Made by a program: the position numbers and the translations under genes. The notes beneath the pieces were generated by a model, which had not been told where the DNA came from, did not search any database, and saw nothing but the letters and a program-made list of their open reading frames with translations. Shown here one piece after another: positions 23,947 to 32,106 of a stretch of DNA of 41,691 nucleotides. The number at the start of each line of letters is the position of its first letter. Position 1 is the stretch's first letter. The stretch is from Comamonadaceae bacterium (GTDB taxonomy: Bacteria > Pseudomonadota > Gammaproteobacteria > Burkholderiales > Burkholderiaceae_C): contig CANGCI010000002.1 of assembly GCA_947451995.1 (NCBI GenBank), positions 1-41,691 on the forward strand, read 5' to 3'.

Positions 23947-25578
23947 ATGAGTTCCATTTCCCATTCTGACGGCGGCTTTGTCGATTCACACGGTCACGAT
24001 GACCACGACCATCACCCCCACGGCTGGCGTCGTTGGGTCTATGCGACCAACCACAAAGACATCGGTACTTTGTACTTGTTGTTCGCATTCACCATGTTGA
24101 TGCTGGGCGGCGTTTTGGCTTTGCTCATCCGCGCTGAGTTGTTCCAGCCAGGCTTGCAAATCGTCAACCCCGAATTGTTCAACCAATTGACCACCATGCA
24201 CGGTTTGATCATGGTGTTCGGCGCCATCATGCCGGCCTTCGTGGGCTTTGCAAACTGGATGATTCCTTTGCAAATTGGTGCATCCGACATGGCCTTTGCC
24301 CGCATGAACAACTTCAGCTTCTGGTTGATGATTCCTGCTGCATTGATGTTGTCTTCTACATTCTTCATGCCAGGTGGCGCACCTGCTGCTGGCTGGACGC
24401 TGTATGCACCGCTCACCATGCAAATGGGCCCCTCCATGGACGTTGCAATTTTTGCATTGCACATCCTGGGCGCATCTTCCATCATGGGTTCGATCAACAT
24501 CATCGTCACCATCTTGAACATGCGCGCACCTGACATGCCGCTGATGAAGATGCCCATGTTCGTTTGGACGTGGCTCATCACGGCTTTCTTGTTGATCGCT
24601 GTGATGCCCGTGTTGGCAGGTGTCATTACCATGACGCTCACAGACCGTCACTTTGGCACCACCTTCTTCAACCCTGCGGCTGGCGGCGATCCCGTCATGT
24701 TCCAGCACATTTTCTGGTTCTTCGGTCACCCCGAGGTGTACATCATGATCTTGCCGGCCTTCGGCATCGTCAGCCAGATCATTCCTGCGTTTGCACGTAA
24801 GAAATTGTTCGGCTACTCCTCCATGGTTTACGCCACTGCTTCTATTGCGATTCTGTCCTTCATCGTGTGGGCTCACCACATGTACACCACTGGCATGCCA
24901 GTGACTGGTCAGTTGTTCTTCATGTACGCCACCATGTTGATTTCAGTGCCTACCGGCGTGAAAGTTTTCAACTGGGTTGCCACCATGTGGAGAGGCTCCA
25001 TGACATTTGAAACCCCCATGTTGTTTGCTGTGGGCTTCATCTTCGTGTTCACCATGGGTGGTTTCACAGGTTTGATCTTGTCCATGGCGCCTATCGATTT
25101 GCAATTGCAAGACGGTTACTACGTTGTGGCTCACTTCCACTACGTGTTGGTGGCGGGTTCCTTGTTTGCCATGTTCGCTGGTGCCTATTACTGGTTGCCC
25201 AAGTGGTCTGGTGTGATGTACAACGAAACACGCGGCAAGTTGCACTTCTGGTGGACTCTGATTGCGTTCAACGTCACATTCTTCCCCATGCACTTCTTGG
25301 GCTTGGCCGGTATGCCACGCCGCTATGCCGACTACCCCATGCAGTTTGCTGACTTCAATGCCATTGCATCGGTCGGTGCCTTCTTCTTCGGTTTTGCACA
25401 GGTTTATTTCTTCTTCTTCATCGTCTTGCCTTGCATGCTCGGTAAAGGTGAAAAAGCGCCTCAGCAACCTTGGGAAGGTGCAGAAGGTTTGGAGTGGGAA
25501 GTGCCTTCACCAGCCCCACACCACACCTACGAAACACCGCCCAAGCTGAATGCTGACGCGAACAAGGTCATTGGTTAA
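23947..25578 (+). CDS. coxA: cytochrome c oxidase subunit I (aa3 type)
   Basis: A 543-residue catalytic subunit with about twelve membrane helices. Heme and copper ligands are present: His in TTMHGLIMVFG (low-spin heme a), HPEVY in the CuB site (His cross-linked to Tyr), the HH pair in WAHHMYTTGM, and VAHFHYVLVAG with the ligands of heme a3 and heme a. The D-channel segment around NWMIPLQIGASDMAFARMNN is normal. The N-terminus is unusual in being rich in His and Asp (HGHDDHDHHPHGW), perhaps a metal-handling tail. It reduces oxygen to water and pumps protons. Codon use is very regular, indicating high expression. Confidence 0.97.
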   Translation: MSSISHSDGGFVDSHGHDDHDHHPHGWRRWVYATNHKDIGTLYLLFAFTMLMLGGVLALLIRAELFQPGLQIVNPELFNQLTTMHGLIMVFGAIMPAFVGFANWMIPLQIGASDMAFARMNNFSFWLMIPAALMLSSTFFMPGGAPAAGWTLYAPLTMQMGPSMDVAIFALHILGASSIMGSINIIVTILNMRAPDMPLMKMPMFVWTWLITAFLLIAVMPVLAGVITMTLTDRHFGTTFFNPAAGGDPVMFQHIFWFFGHPEVYIMILPAFGIVSQIIPAFARKKLFGYSSMVYATASIAILSFIVWAHHMYTTGMPVTGQLFFMYATMLISVPTGVKVFNWVATMWRGSMTFETPMLFAVGFIFVFTMGGFTGLILSMAPIDLQLQDGYYVVAHFHYVLVAGSLFAMFAGAYYWLPKWSGVMYNETRGKLHFWWTLIAFNVTFFPMHFLGLAGMPRRYADYPMQFADFNAIASVGAFFFGFAQVYFFFFIVLPCMLGKGEKAPQQPWEGAEGLEWEVPSPAPHHTYETPPKLNADANKVIG

Positions 25579-25607
25579 TCCCAAACCTTTTTTAAAATAA
25601 ATCCAAC

Positions 25608-26153
25608 ATGCAAACCAACTTTCAGTTGATGCGTAAGCTCCTCATGGTGAGCTTGGGCATGTTTGCATTTGGTTACATGTTGGTCCCCCTTTACGAAGCT
25701 TTTTGTGAGTGGACGGGGTCCAATGTGTTGTCACTGAGCGAGCGCGAGTCTAAAAACTCCATGAATGGTCGAGCGGGCTTGCCCCTCAATACGCAGGTAG
25801 ATACCTCCAGAACCATTTCAGTGGAATTTGACACCAACGTTCGAGGTCCATGGAACTTTGCACCCATGACTCGCTCATTGAATGTGCATCCTGGCGAGCT
25901 GGTCACGGTGATGTTTGAATTTCAGAACGTTCAAAATCGCACCATGTCTGCGCAAGCCATTCCAAGTTATGCCCCGCAACAGGCAGCTTCTTACTTCAAC
26001 AAAGTCGAGTGTTTCTGTTTCAATCAGTACACCTTGGCACCCGGAGAGAAGAAGCTTTGGCCTGTGACTTTTTACATCAACCCCAAAATGTCCAAAGACG
26101 TGAAGACCATCACTTTGTCTTACACATTTTTTGAAGTGGGTTCTAGCGTATGA
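25608..26153 (+). CDS. ctaG: cytochrome c oxidase copper assembly protein CtaG/Cox11
   Basis: A 181-residue protein with one N-terminal membrane segment (about 10-30) and a periplasmic immunoglobulin-like domain. It delivers Cu(I) to the CuB centre of subunit I. The copper-binding pair is in VECFCFNQ, and the downstream FYINPKMSKDVKTITLSYTFFE is the classical Cox11 C-terminal block. It begins 29 bp after coxA; the small assembly ORF often found between these genes in relatives is absent here. Its stop overlaps the DUF2970 gene start (ATGA). Confidence 0.95.
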   Translation: MQTNFQLMRKLLMVSLGMFAFGYMLVPLYEAFCEWTGSNVLSLSERESKNSMNGRAGLPLNTQVDTSRTISVEFDTNVRGPWNFAPMTRSLNVHPGELVTVMFEFQNVQNRTMSAQAIPSYAPQQAASYFNKVECFCFNQYTLAPGEKKLWPVTFYINPKMSKDVKTITLSYTFFEVGSSV

Positions 26154-26362
26154 GCAATCTTGAGCAAGCCCCTAAGGCCAGCCCATCTTTGTTGCGCGCT
26201 TTTGTCATGGTCGCATGGTCATTCTTTGGCATTCGCAAAGGTTCTGAGCACCGTCAAGATCTCTTGACTGTTAAGCCTGTGCAAATTGTCATCGTTGGCA
26301 TTGTTTGTGGTTTATTGTTTGTTTCGTTTTTGGCCTTCGTGGTCAACTTTGTCACGAGTTAA
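26150..26362 (+). CDS. DUF2970 small membrane protein
   Basis: A 70-residue protein with one C-terminal membrane helix (about 44-66) preceded by the AWSFFGIRKGSEHRQD motif of DUF2970. It is regularly found between ctaG and coxC in Betaproteobacteria and may assist oxidase assembly; no function is established to my knowledge. ATG overlaps the ctaG stop by 4 bp. Confidence 0.85.
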   Translation: MSNLEQAPKASPSLLRAFVMVAWSFFGIRKGSEHRQDLLTVKPVQIVIVGIVCGLLFVSFLAFVVNFVTS

Positions 26363-26376
26363 GTAGGAGAAGAGTT

Positions 26377-27258
26377 ATGAGTGCCAATTCGCACGCCAGC
26401 GCCCCACATTACTATGTGCCGGCTCCATCCAGGCACCCTGCCATGGCATCTTTGGGTTTGTTTTTCGTCATCATGGGCGCAAGCCAATGGGTGAACGACA
26501 GCGCCTGGGGCAAATACGCCTTGCTGATGGGCATGGTCATTTGGTTGACCACCTTGTACCAATGGTTTGGTGATGCCATCGACGAAAGCCTGCATGGTCA
26601 ATACGGTGCGCGCATCGACAAGTCCTTCCGTTGGAGCATGAGCTGGTTCATCTTCTCCGAAGTGATGTTCTTTGCGGCCTTCTTTGGCGCTTTGTGGTGG
26701 ACACGTATTCATGCTGTTCCCAATTTGGGCGGCGAAGCCAACAGCTTGCTCTGGCCTGGTTTTACGGCCGATTGGCCTAGCACTTTGGCGGGTGCTACAG
26801 CTTCTCCAGCAAAGATCATTGAAGAATTCGAAACTGTGGGTCCATTCTGGCTGCCAACCATCAATACAGCCTTGTTGTTGACTTCTGGCGTTACCATGAC
26901 CATTGCACACCATGCATTGCGTGAAAACAATCGTAGCAAAACTGTTTTGTTCATGTGGATGACTGTGTTGTTGGGCATGACTTTCTTGATTTGCCAAGGT
27001 TATGAATACGCACACGCTTATTCAGAACTCAACTTGAAGTTGTCTTCTGGTATCTATGGTTCTACGTTCTACATGTTGACTGGCTTCCACGGCTTCCACG
27101 TGTTCGTGGGCATGTTGATGTTGCTTGTCATTACATTGCGTTTGCAAAAAGGCCACTTCACAGCTGAAAGCCACTTCGGTTTTGAAGGTGCAGCTTGGTA
27201 CTGGCACTTTGTGGACGTGGTGTGGTTGGGCCTGTACATCGTGGTGTACTGGTTCTAA
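26377..27258 (+). CDS. coxC: cytochrome c oxidase subunit III
   Basis: A 293-residue membrane subunit with seven helices that stabilises subunit I. Family blocks include YYVPAPSRHPAMASLGLF, FSEVMFFAAFFGALWW, the conserved Glu and His residues in INTALLLTSGVTMTIAHHAL, ICQGYEY, TGFHGFHVFVGM and WYWHFVDVVWLGLYIVVYW at the end. The start is ATG 26377, with AGGAGA at 26365-26370; an upstream in-frame ATG lies inside the DUF2970 gene. A strong terminator follows. Confidence 0.96.
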   Translation: MSANSHASAPHYYVPAPSRHPAMASLGLFFVIMGASQWVNDSAWGKYALLMGMVIWLTTLYQWFGDAIDESLHGQYGARIDKSFRWSMSWFIFSEVMFFAAFFGALWWTRIHAVPNLGGEANSLLWPGFTADWPSTLAGATASPAKIIEEFETVGPFWLPTINTALLLTSGVTMTIAHHALRENNRSKTVLFMWMTVLLGMTFLICQGYEYAHAYSELNLKLSSGIYGSTFYMLTGFHGFHVFVGMLMLLVITLRLQKGHFTAESHFGFEGAAWYWHFVDVVWLGLYIVVYWF

Positions 27259-27271
27259 GCAGAACCCAATT

Positions 27272-27298
27272 AAAAAGCCCCTTTAAGGGGCTTTTTTT
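27272..27298. terminator. bidirectional intrinsic terminator after coxC
   Basis: AAAAAGCCCC (27272-27281), loop TTTAA, GGGGC (27287-27291) followed by seven T's. The A-run and T-run are symmetric, so it can end both coxC transcription and the convergent DUF2909 gene, whose stop codon touches its right end. Confidence 0.9.
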
Positions 27299-27518
27299 AT
27301 GCGCCGACTGGGATGCCGGTGGGTTGTATCCAACCCATGGCGTACGAGAAGATGATGGTCAAAAATAGAAAGACAGAGATGCCGATGCGCCAAGTTAAAG
27401 CATTGGCCATCCGTTTGGCCTTGTCTTGCTCATCGGGCCCGCCGCGAACCATGAACAAACCAGCTGCAAGCAAGCTGCCAATGATGCCAATCAAGGCAAT
27501 GATGATCCAATATTTCAT
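27297..27518 (-). CDS. DUF2909 twin-transmembrane protein
   Basis: A 73-residue protein with two hydrophobic helices (about 4-24 and 46-66) joined by a basic/acidic loop (RGGPDEQDKAKRMANAL). This is the DUF2909 'twin transmembrane' layout seen beside coxC in Betaproteobacteria, on the opposite strand to the oxidase genes. The gene lies between coxC and the SURF1 gene. Its role is unknown, though its constant place in the cox locus suggests an assembly function. Confidence 0.8.
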   Translation of the reverse strand: MKYWIIIALIGIIGSLLAAGLFMVRGGPDEQDKAKRMANALTWRIGISVFLFLTIIFSYAMGWIQPTGIPVGA

Positions 27519-27563
27519 CCTGCTATTATCCTTTCAAATGGCCAGCACCCTTCAAACATTCTG

Positions 27564-28325
27564 ATGAGCACTTCGAACATGACTTCTGAAAGGGCAAATT
27601 TTGGGATGTTCTCAAAAACTTGGTTTGTCATCCTGCTGGCAACGTTGTTGGTCTCTGGCATCACAGCCAAGCTAGGCTTTTGGCAATTGGGTCGTGCACA
27701 AACCAAAGAAGCACTGAATGCCATCACAGTTGCACGCCAATTAGAGCCTGCTTTGCGCAACGACGACTGGGCTTCTGGGCTTGTGCCCGATGTTTGGATG
27801 CAAAGAAGTGCCGAGTTGAATGGGCAGTGGTTGCCACAATTCACGGTGTTCCTCGACAACCGCAGCATGAAGTCGCAAACAGGATTCTTTGTCATCACGC
27901 CTTTTCAGTTGAACAATGGTGCTGTGCTGCTTGTGCAGCGTGGCTGGGTTGCACGTGACCGTGCGCGCAGTGATTTATTGCCACCCGTTCAAACACCTCA
28001 AGGGCCATTGACCCTTCAAGGTCGGGTAGTGCCTTCACCTTCTAAGTTGATGGAATTGGGCGTAGCTGCCCCCGTTCAAGAAGGGTTTACTGTCCTCAGG
28101 CAAAATATAGACCTAGAGGCGTTTCGCCTAGAAACAAAACTCCCTTTGCTTGCAACGCTCCAACAAACGAGTGCTGCACCGGATGGCCTGGTCCGTGAAT
28201 GGCCTCAATCCATTTCGGGTGCTGATAAAAATCGCGGCTATGCTTTTCAGTGGTTTGCGCTTTCTGCATTAGCCTTCCTTCTTTTTGTCTGGTTCCAAGT
28301 TTGGAAGAAAATCAAAAATGTCTGA
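27564..28325 (+). CDS. SURF1-family oxidase assembly protein
   Basis: A 253-residue protein with membrane helices near both ends (about 16-36 and 228-246), the usual SURF1 arrangement. Motifs: LGFWQLGRAQTKE after the first helix, LNGQWLPQFTVFLDNRS, GFFVITPFQL, VLLVQRGWVARD and HAYAFQWF-like GYAFQWFALS before the last helix. It helps insert heme a into subunit I. I take ATG 27564; ATG 27579 is possible. The next gene overlaps its end. Confidence 0.9.
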   Translation: MSTSNMTSERANFGMFSKTWFVILLATLLVSGITAKLGFWQLGRAQTKEALNAITVARQLEPALRNDDWASGLVPDVWMQRSAELNGQWLPQFTVFLDNRSMKSQTGFFVITPFQLNNGAVLLVQRGWVARDRARSDLLPPVQTPQGPLTLQGRVVPSPSKLMELGVAAPVQEGFTVLRQNIDLEAFRLETKLPLLATLQQTSAAPDGLVREWPQSISGADKNRGYAFQWFALSALAFLLFVWFQVWKKIKNV

Positions 28326-29010
28326 CCCCAAATCGCCTGATGACTTGAAGCCAATCGGTTTGACGGTCTACGATCTCCCGCAACCCACATCCAGTTCATT
28401 GTCTGAATCCTCGCGCACGCGGGGAGGGCGTTTGTACATGATGTTGGTGCTATTGGCATGCGCTGCACCTGTTGTTTTGTCTTATTTAACTTACTACGTC
28501 ATCCGTCCTGAAGGACGTGTGCATCACGGTGAATTGATTGAGCCGCAACGCATGCTGCCGGCATGGAGTGCCAAAGATCTTCAAGGCAAAGAAACACCGC
28601 TCGTCACCCTCAAGGGGCAGTGGCTACTGGTGGCCGTGGGCTCTGGCGAATGCGGTGAAAAGTGTGAGCGTCTGTTGTTTGTTCAACGCCAGTTGCACAA
28701 ATTGTTGAACAAAGAAAGTGACCGCTTGGACCGTGTTTGGCTGCTGAACGATCAAGCCGCACCCAAGGGCGAACTCCTCTCGGCCATTGAGGGTGCAACT
28801 GTTTTGCGTGTGCCTGCAGATCAACTGTCTCAATGGTTGTCGCCTTCAAGTGGCCGTGCGCTAGAAGAGCACTTGTATCTAATCGATCCCATGGGAAACT
28901 GGATGATGCGCTTCAACTATCCAGATGATGCCAAAACTGTCGTTGACATGAAACGCGATGTGGAGCGCTTATTGCGCGCATCAGTTTCATGGGACAAACC
29001 AGGTCGTTGA
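28318..29010 (+). CDS. SCO-like, thioredoxin-fold oxidase assembly protein
   Basis: A 230-residue protein with one membrane helix (about 40-62) and a periplasmic domain. The sequence VGSGECGEKCERLL holds a Cx3C pair like that of Sco copper chaperones, and ALEEHLYLIDPMGNW supplies a His before the YLIDP strand, where Sco has its third copper ligand. It starts inside the last codons of the SURF1 gene, the place where related genomes carry a poorly named oxidase-associated protein before ctaA. It probably helps load copper into the CuA site, though this is inferred from motifs. The canonical ctaA and a full sco gene do not follow here. Confidence 0.7.
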   Translation: MSDPKSPDDLKPIGLTVYDLPQPTSSSLSESSRTRGGRLYMMLVLLACAAPVVLSYLTYYVIRPEGRVHHGELIEPQRMLPAWSAKDLQGKETPLVTLKGQWLLVAVGSGECGEKCERLLFVQRQLHKLLNKESDRLDRVWLLNDQAAPKGELLSAIEGATVLRVPADQLSQWLSPSSGRALEEHLYLIDPMGNWMMRFNYPDDAKTVVDMKRDVERLLRASVSWDKPGR

Positions 29011-29017
29011 TCAATTT

Positions 29018-29509
29018 ATGAAATCAAAAACAATCGCAACGTGGCTCACTTTTGTGCTGGGCCCTTTTGGCATTCATCGCTTTTACTTGAAGGGTCTGCA
29101 AGACACCTTAGGCTGGTTCATGCCCATTCCTACTGCGCTGGGTGTTTGGGGATTTGAACGAGTTCAAGCCTATGGCTTAGACGACACCTTAAGTTGGGTC
29201 TTGTTGCCCATCTTTGGCATACACATTGCCGCTTGTTGTTTGCAGGCCATCGTCTATGGCTTGTCCACACCTGAAAAATGGAATGCGCAGTTCAATCCCC
29301 AAGCTGAACCCAAAGATTTGGCTGGCAAAAGCAGTTGGTTCACCGTGTTTGGCATCATTTTTAGCTTGTTGATAGGAACTGCGGCGCTGATGTCCGCCAT
29401 TGCCTATGGCACGCAGCGTTATTTCGAGACGGAGCTAGACAAGCAAGAAAAGCTGAACGCGATGAAGCCCACCAGTTCGCTGATGACTGTTGCGCACAAG
29501 CAAGTGTGA
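29018..29509 (+). CDS. TM2-domain membrane protein
   Basis: A 163-residue protein. The N-terminus holds a TM2-like unit: helix, then LGPFGIHRFYLKG (the GxxGxHxFYxG motif), then a second hydrophobic stretch. Two more helices follow (about 68-88 and 112-135). The function of TM2 proteins is not defined. It starts 7 bp after the SCO-like gene with no strong ribosome binding site, so coupled translation is likely. It occupies the place where ctaA is expected in related cox loci. Confidence 0.65.
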   Translation: MKSKTIATWLTFVLGPFGIHRFYLKGLQDTLGWFMPIPTALGVWGFERVQAYGLDDTLSWVLLPIFGIHIAACCLQAIVYGLSTPEKWNAQFNPQAEPKDLAGKSSWFTVFGIIFSLLIGTAALMSAIAYGTQRYFETELDKQEKLNAMKPTSSLMTVAHKQV

Positions 29510-29558
29510 CGGGCAACAGAGTTGACGTGCCCTTGATTCAACCCTTAAACTATTCAAC

Positions 29559-29801
29559 ATGAGCCTGAAAATCGTTGTCTACTCCAAGTCTGCGTGCCCA
29601 CAATGTGAGTCCGCCAAAATGATCCTCAAAACACGCTCTTTGGCGTACGAGGAAATCAAAATTGACGACGAAGCCGAGCGCATGGCTTTTTACGAAAAGT
29701 GCGGTCCCTCAGTTCGTCAAATGCCTCAGATTTTCATCAACGACCAACGCGTCGGCGGCTTGGCTGGTTTGCAAGCTGCCTTGGCTCAGTTGAGCCAATA
29801 A
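29559..29801 (+). CDS. glutaredoxin-like protein
   Basis: An 80-residue protein with the glutaredoxin fold: VVYSKSACPQCESAK gives a CPQC active-site dithiol at about residues 13-16. The cis-Pro is in RQMPQIFIND, and RVGGLAGLQA binds glutathione. It reduces disulfides with glutathione or a thioredoxin reductase. It follows the TM2 gene by about 50 bp. The CPQC dithiol rather than CPYC is uncommon but compatible with activity. Confidence 0.85.
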   Translation: MSLKIVVYSKSACPQCESAKMILKTRSLAYEEIKIDDEAERMAFYEKCGPSVRQMPQIFINDQRVGGLAGLQAALAQLSQ

Positions 29802-29907
29802 ACTCAGTTGTCAATCACGGGAGGGCATCGGCGTCTTCCCTAATGCGTTCTTCGTACTAGCTCTTTAGAATGTACGTTGGCCTTTGCCAACCTATTCAGG
29901 AGACAGT

Positions 29908-30774
29908 TTGGACGCGAATAAAATTCAAAATGCCTTGGTCCTTTGCATGATCTTGGGCTACGCTGCCACTGAAGTCATCAGTCGGCGCTACAAAAACACT
30001 GTTCACGCCACCGCCAACGACACCAAGCTTGAACTGTTCATGTTCGTCAGCTTGTTGGCCATCACTCAGCCTTTGGCCATGCTGGCCACAGCCAAGCTGG
30101 GCACTTGGTTGGCGCCAGACTACAAAGGCATATTGGCAGATTTGCCTTGGTGGGGCATGGTGGGCTTGCTGCTGGTGTGCGATGACATGACCCAGTACTG
30201 GTGGCACCGACTGTCTCATTCGCCTTTGTTGTGGCCTCTGCACAGAGCGCATCACTCTGCGGCTTACATGAGCATTCGCGTCACGTTTAGAAACAACTTT
30301 TTCTATTACCTCATGATGCCTGGCTTGTGGTTGGCCGGTGTGCTGCTGTATTTGGGTGTGGGTGGCTTGGTTTATGCGCTTTATATCGTGGTCAAACTCA
30401 CCGTCATTTTGGGCGCTCACTGCGCATGGCGCTGGGACGAACCCTTGTACAAAATTCCAGCCTTGCGTCCTGTCATGTGGGTGCTAGAGAGGACCATTTC
30501 TACACCCGCGACCCATTGGGCCCACCATGCCATCACACAAAAAGATGGCGTGGGTCATTACAAAGGCAACTTTGGTAATTTGCTGTTCATTTGGGACATC
30601 ATTTTTGGATCGGCTCACATTACCCAACAGTATCCTGCGCAAGTGGGCCTGAAAGACGACCAACTGTTTGGACAAGAGCATTGGTATCACCAAATGTTCT
30701 TCCCACTTTTTCAGTCTAAGCGCGAATACACCGCCCTCAAATTTGGCGGCAAGATTTACACAGAAGACGATTAA
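29908..30774 (+). CDS. fatty acid hydroxylase / sterol desaturase family protein
   Basis: A 288-residue membrane protein with three to four hydrophobic segments and the di-iron histidine motifs of the FA_hydroxylase family: HRLSH, then HRAHH 12 residues later, and HWAHH in the C-terminal third. TTG 29908 is chosen because AGGAG (29898-29902) stands just upstream; a TTG at 29884 has no such signal. It would hydroxylate or desaturate a lipid in the membrane using oxygen. A carotenoid hydroxylase role is thinkable in a phototroph but is not shown by the sequence. It is a single gene ended by a strong terminator. Confidence 0.85.
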   Translation: MDANKIQNALVLCMILGYAATEVISRRYKNTVHATANDTKLELFMFVSLLAITQPLAMLATAKLGTWLAPDYKGILADLPWWGMVGLLLVCDDMTQYWWHRLSHSPLLWPLHRAHHSAAYMSIRVTFRNNFFYYLMMPGLWLAGVLLYLGVGGLVYALYIVVKLTVILGAHCAWRWDEPLYKIPALRPVMWVLERTISTPATHWAHHAITQKDGVGHYKGNFGNLLFIWDIIFGSAHITQQYPAQVGLKDDQLFGQEHWYHQMFFPLFQSKREYTALKFGGKIYTEDD

Positions 30775-30797
30775 TGGCCTGTGCTAATCAGTGATTG

Positions 30798-30822
30798 AAA
30801 AGGGCGCCTGGCGCCCTTTTTT
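30798..30822. terminator. bidirectional terminator between the hydroxylase and acyl-CoA dehydrogenase genes
   Basis: GGGCGC (30802-30807), loop CTG, GCGCCC (30811-30816), flanked by four A's before and six T's after. It lies between two convergent genes and touches the stop codon of the minus-strand one. Confidence 0.88.
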
Positions 30823-31988
30823 CATGAGCGGCCAGACAAGCCCATGCCGCGCGAAATGACTTCTTTCATAATTTCATTGGTGCCGCCATAGATGCGCTGT
30901 ACACGCGCATCGGCGTAGGCGCGGGTAATCGGGTATTCCCACATGTAGCCATAGCCACCGTGCAACTGCACGCATTCATCCATCACTTTGCATTGCAGGT
31001 CTGAACACCAGTACTTGGCCATGCTGGCTGTGGCGGTGTCCAGTTGATCCGTACTGAGCAACTCGCAGCACTTGTCCACAAACACGCGGGCGACTTGCAC
31101 TTCGGTTTGCAATTCAGCCAATGTGTAGCGCGTGTTTTGGTATTGCCCCACCGCTTGGCCAAAGACTTTGCGATCTTTCACATAGCTCACCGTCCAGTCG
31201 ATGGCCGCTTGTGCCGCGGCTACTGCGCCAATGGCAATTTGCAAACGCTCCCATGGCAGTTGCTCCATGAGGCAGATAAAGCCTTTGCCTTCCATGGCGG
31301 GGCCGCCCAGCAATTGATCGGCGCTGACCTTGACGTTGTCAAAGAACAGCTCGGAGGTGTCTTGTGCTTTGAGTCCCAGCTTTTTCAAGCGTTTGCCTTT
31401 TTCAAAGCCAGGCATGCCGCGTTCGATCAGGAACAAGCTGGTGCCTTTGGCGCCTGCATTCGGGTCAGTTTTGGCAACAACAATCACAAGGTCTGCGTGC
31501 CAACCATTGGTGATAAAGGTTTTGCTACCGTTGATGACGTAAGTACCATCGGCTTGTTGAATGGCGGTGGTTTTGACGCCCTGCAAATCCGAGCCAGCAG
31601 CAGGTTCACTCATAGCAATGGCGCCGATCATTTCACCACTGGCCATGGCGGTCAGGTACTTTTGCTTTTGCGCTTCAGTGCCGTAGTGAAGAATGTACGG
31701 CGCCACAATTTCGTTGTGCAGTCCATAGCCAATGCCACTAAAGCCACCGCGTGACAACTCTTCCATTTGCACCACGGAATAGAGCTTGTCTGCATCGGCG
31801 CCGCCATAGACCTCTGGCAAGGTCATGCCCAAGAAGCCGTTGGCACCGGCTTTGCGCCAAACCTCACGGTCGACATAGCCTTGCTCTTCCCAGGCCTCAT
31901 GGTAGGGGGCAATTTCTTTGTCCATGAACTTGCGAAAGCTGTCGCGAAAGGCTTCATGGTCGGCGTTGAAAAGGGTGCGTTCAATCAT
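30822..31988 (-). CDS. acyl-CoA dehydrogenase
   Basis: A 388-residue FAD enzyme of fatty-acid or branched-chain acyl-CoA oxidation. Blocks in order: FRKFMDKEIAPYHEAWEEQG in the N-terminal helical domain, IGAIAMSEPAAGSDLQGVKTTA (FAD/substrate loop), FITNGWHADLVIVVAKTDP in the beta domain, then RKVFGQAVGQYQNTRYTLAEL and QLHGGYGYMWEYPITRAYADARVQ. The IYGGTNEIMKEVI segment carries the usual catalytic Glu region. Length is normal. It diverges from the thiolase and FadB-like genes with 118 bp between starts and likely belongs to the same beta-oxidation set. Chain-length specificity cannot be told. Confidence 0.93.
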   Translation of the reverse strand: MIERTLFNADHEAFRDSFRKFMDKEIAPYHEAWEEQGYVDREVWRKAGANGFLGMTLPEVYGGADADKLYSVVQMEELSRGGFSGIGYGLHNEIVAPYILHYGTEAQKQKYLTAMASGEMIGAIAMSEPAAGSDLQGVKTTAIQQADGTYVINGSKTFITNGWHADLVIVVAKTDPNAGAKGTSLFLIERGMPGFEKGKRLKKLGLKAQDTSELFFDNVKVSADQLLGGPAMEGKGFICLMEQLPWERLQIAIGAVAAAQAAIDWTVSYVKDRKVFGQAVGQYQNTRYTLAELQTEVQVARVFVDKCCELLSTDQLDTATASMAKYWCSDLQCKVMDECVQLHGGYGYMWEYPITRAYADARVQRIYGGTNEIMKEVISRGMGLSGRS

Positions 31989-32106
31989 GGTGTCATCTAC
32001 CGGACTGTGAGAGGGAAGGAGGGACTGATTTATCTGCTCAAAAGTCTATACTGATTGACGAATTGAGCAACATGGGACAAGCCCGTGATGACCTTTAGGA
32101 GACAGC

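Noticed and set aside
23986-25467. Long minus-strand open frames (297 and 174 codons) antisense to coxA
   Set aside because: They are rich in His, Gln and Asp with no domain, and mirror the regular third-base C/G usage of a highly expressed gene; coxA itself is unambiguous.
29835-29862. GGGAG...CTTCCC hairpin upstream of the fatty acid hydroxylase gene as a terminator
   Set aside because: Short imperfect stem with a large loop and no T-run.
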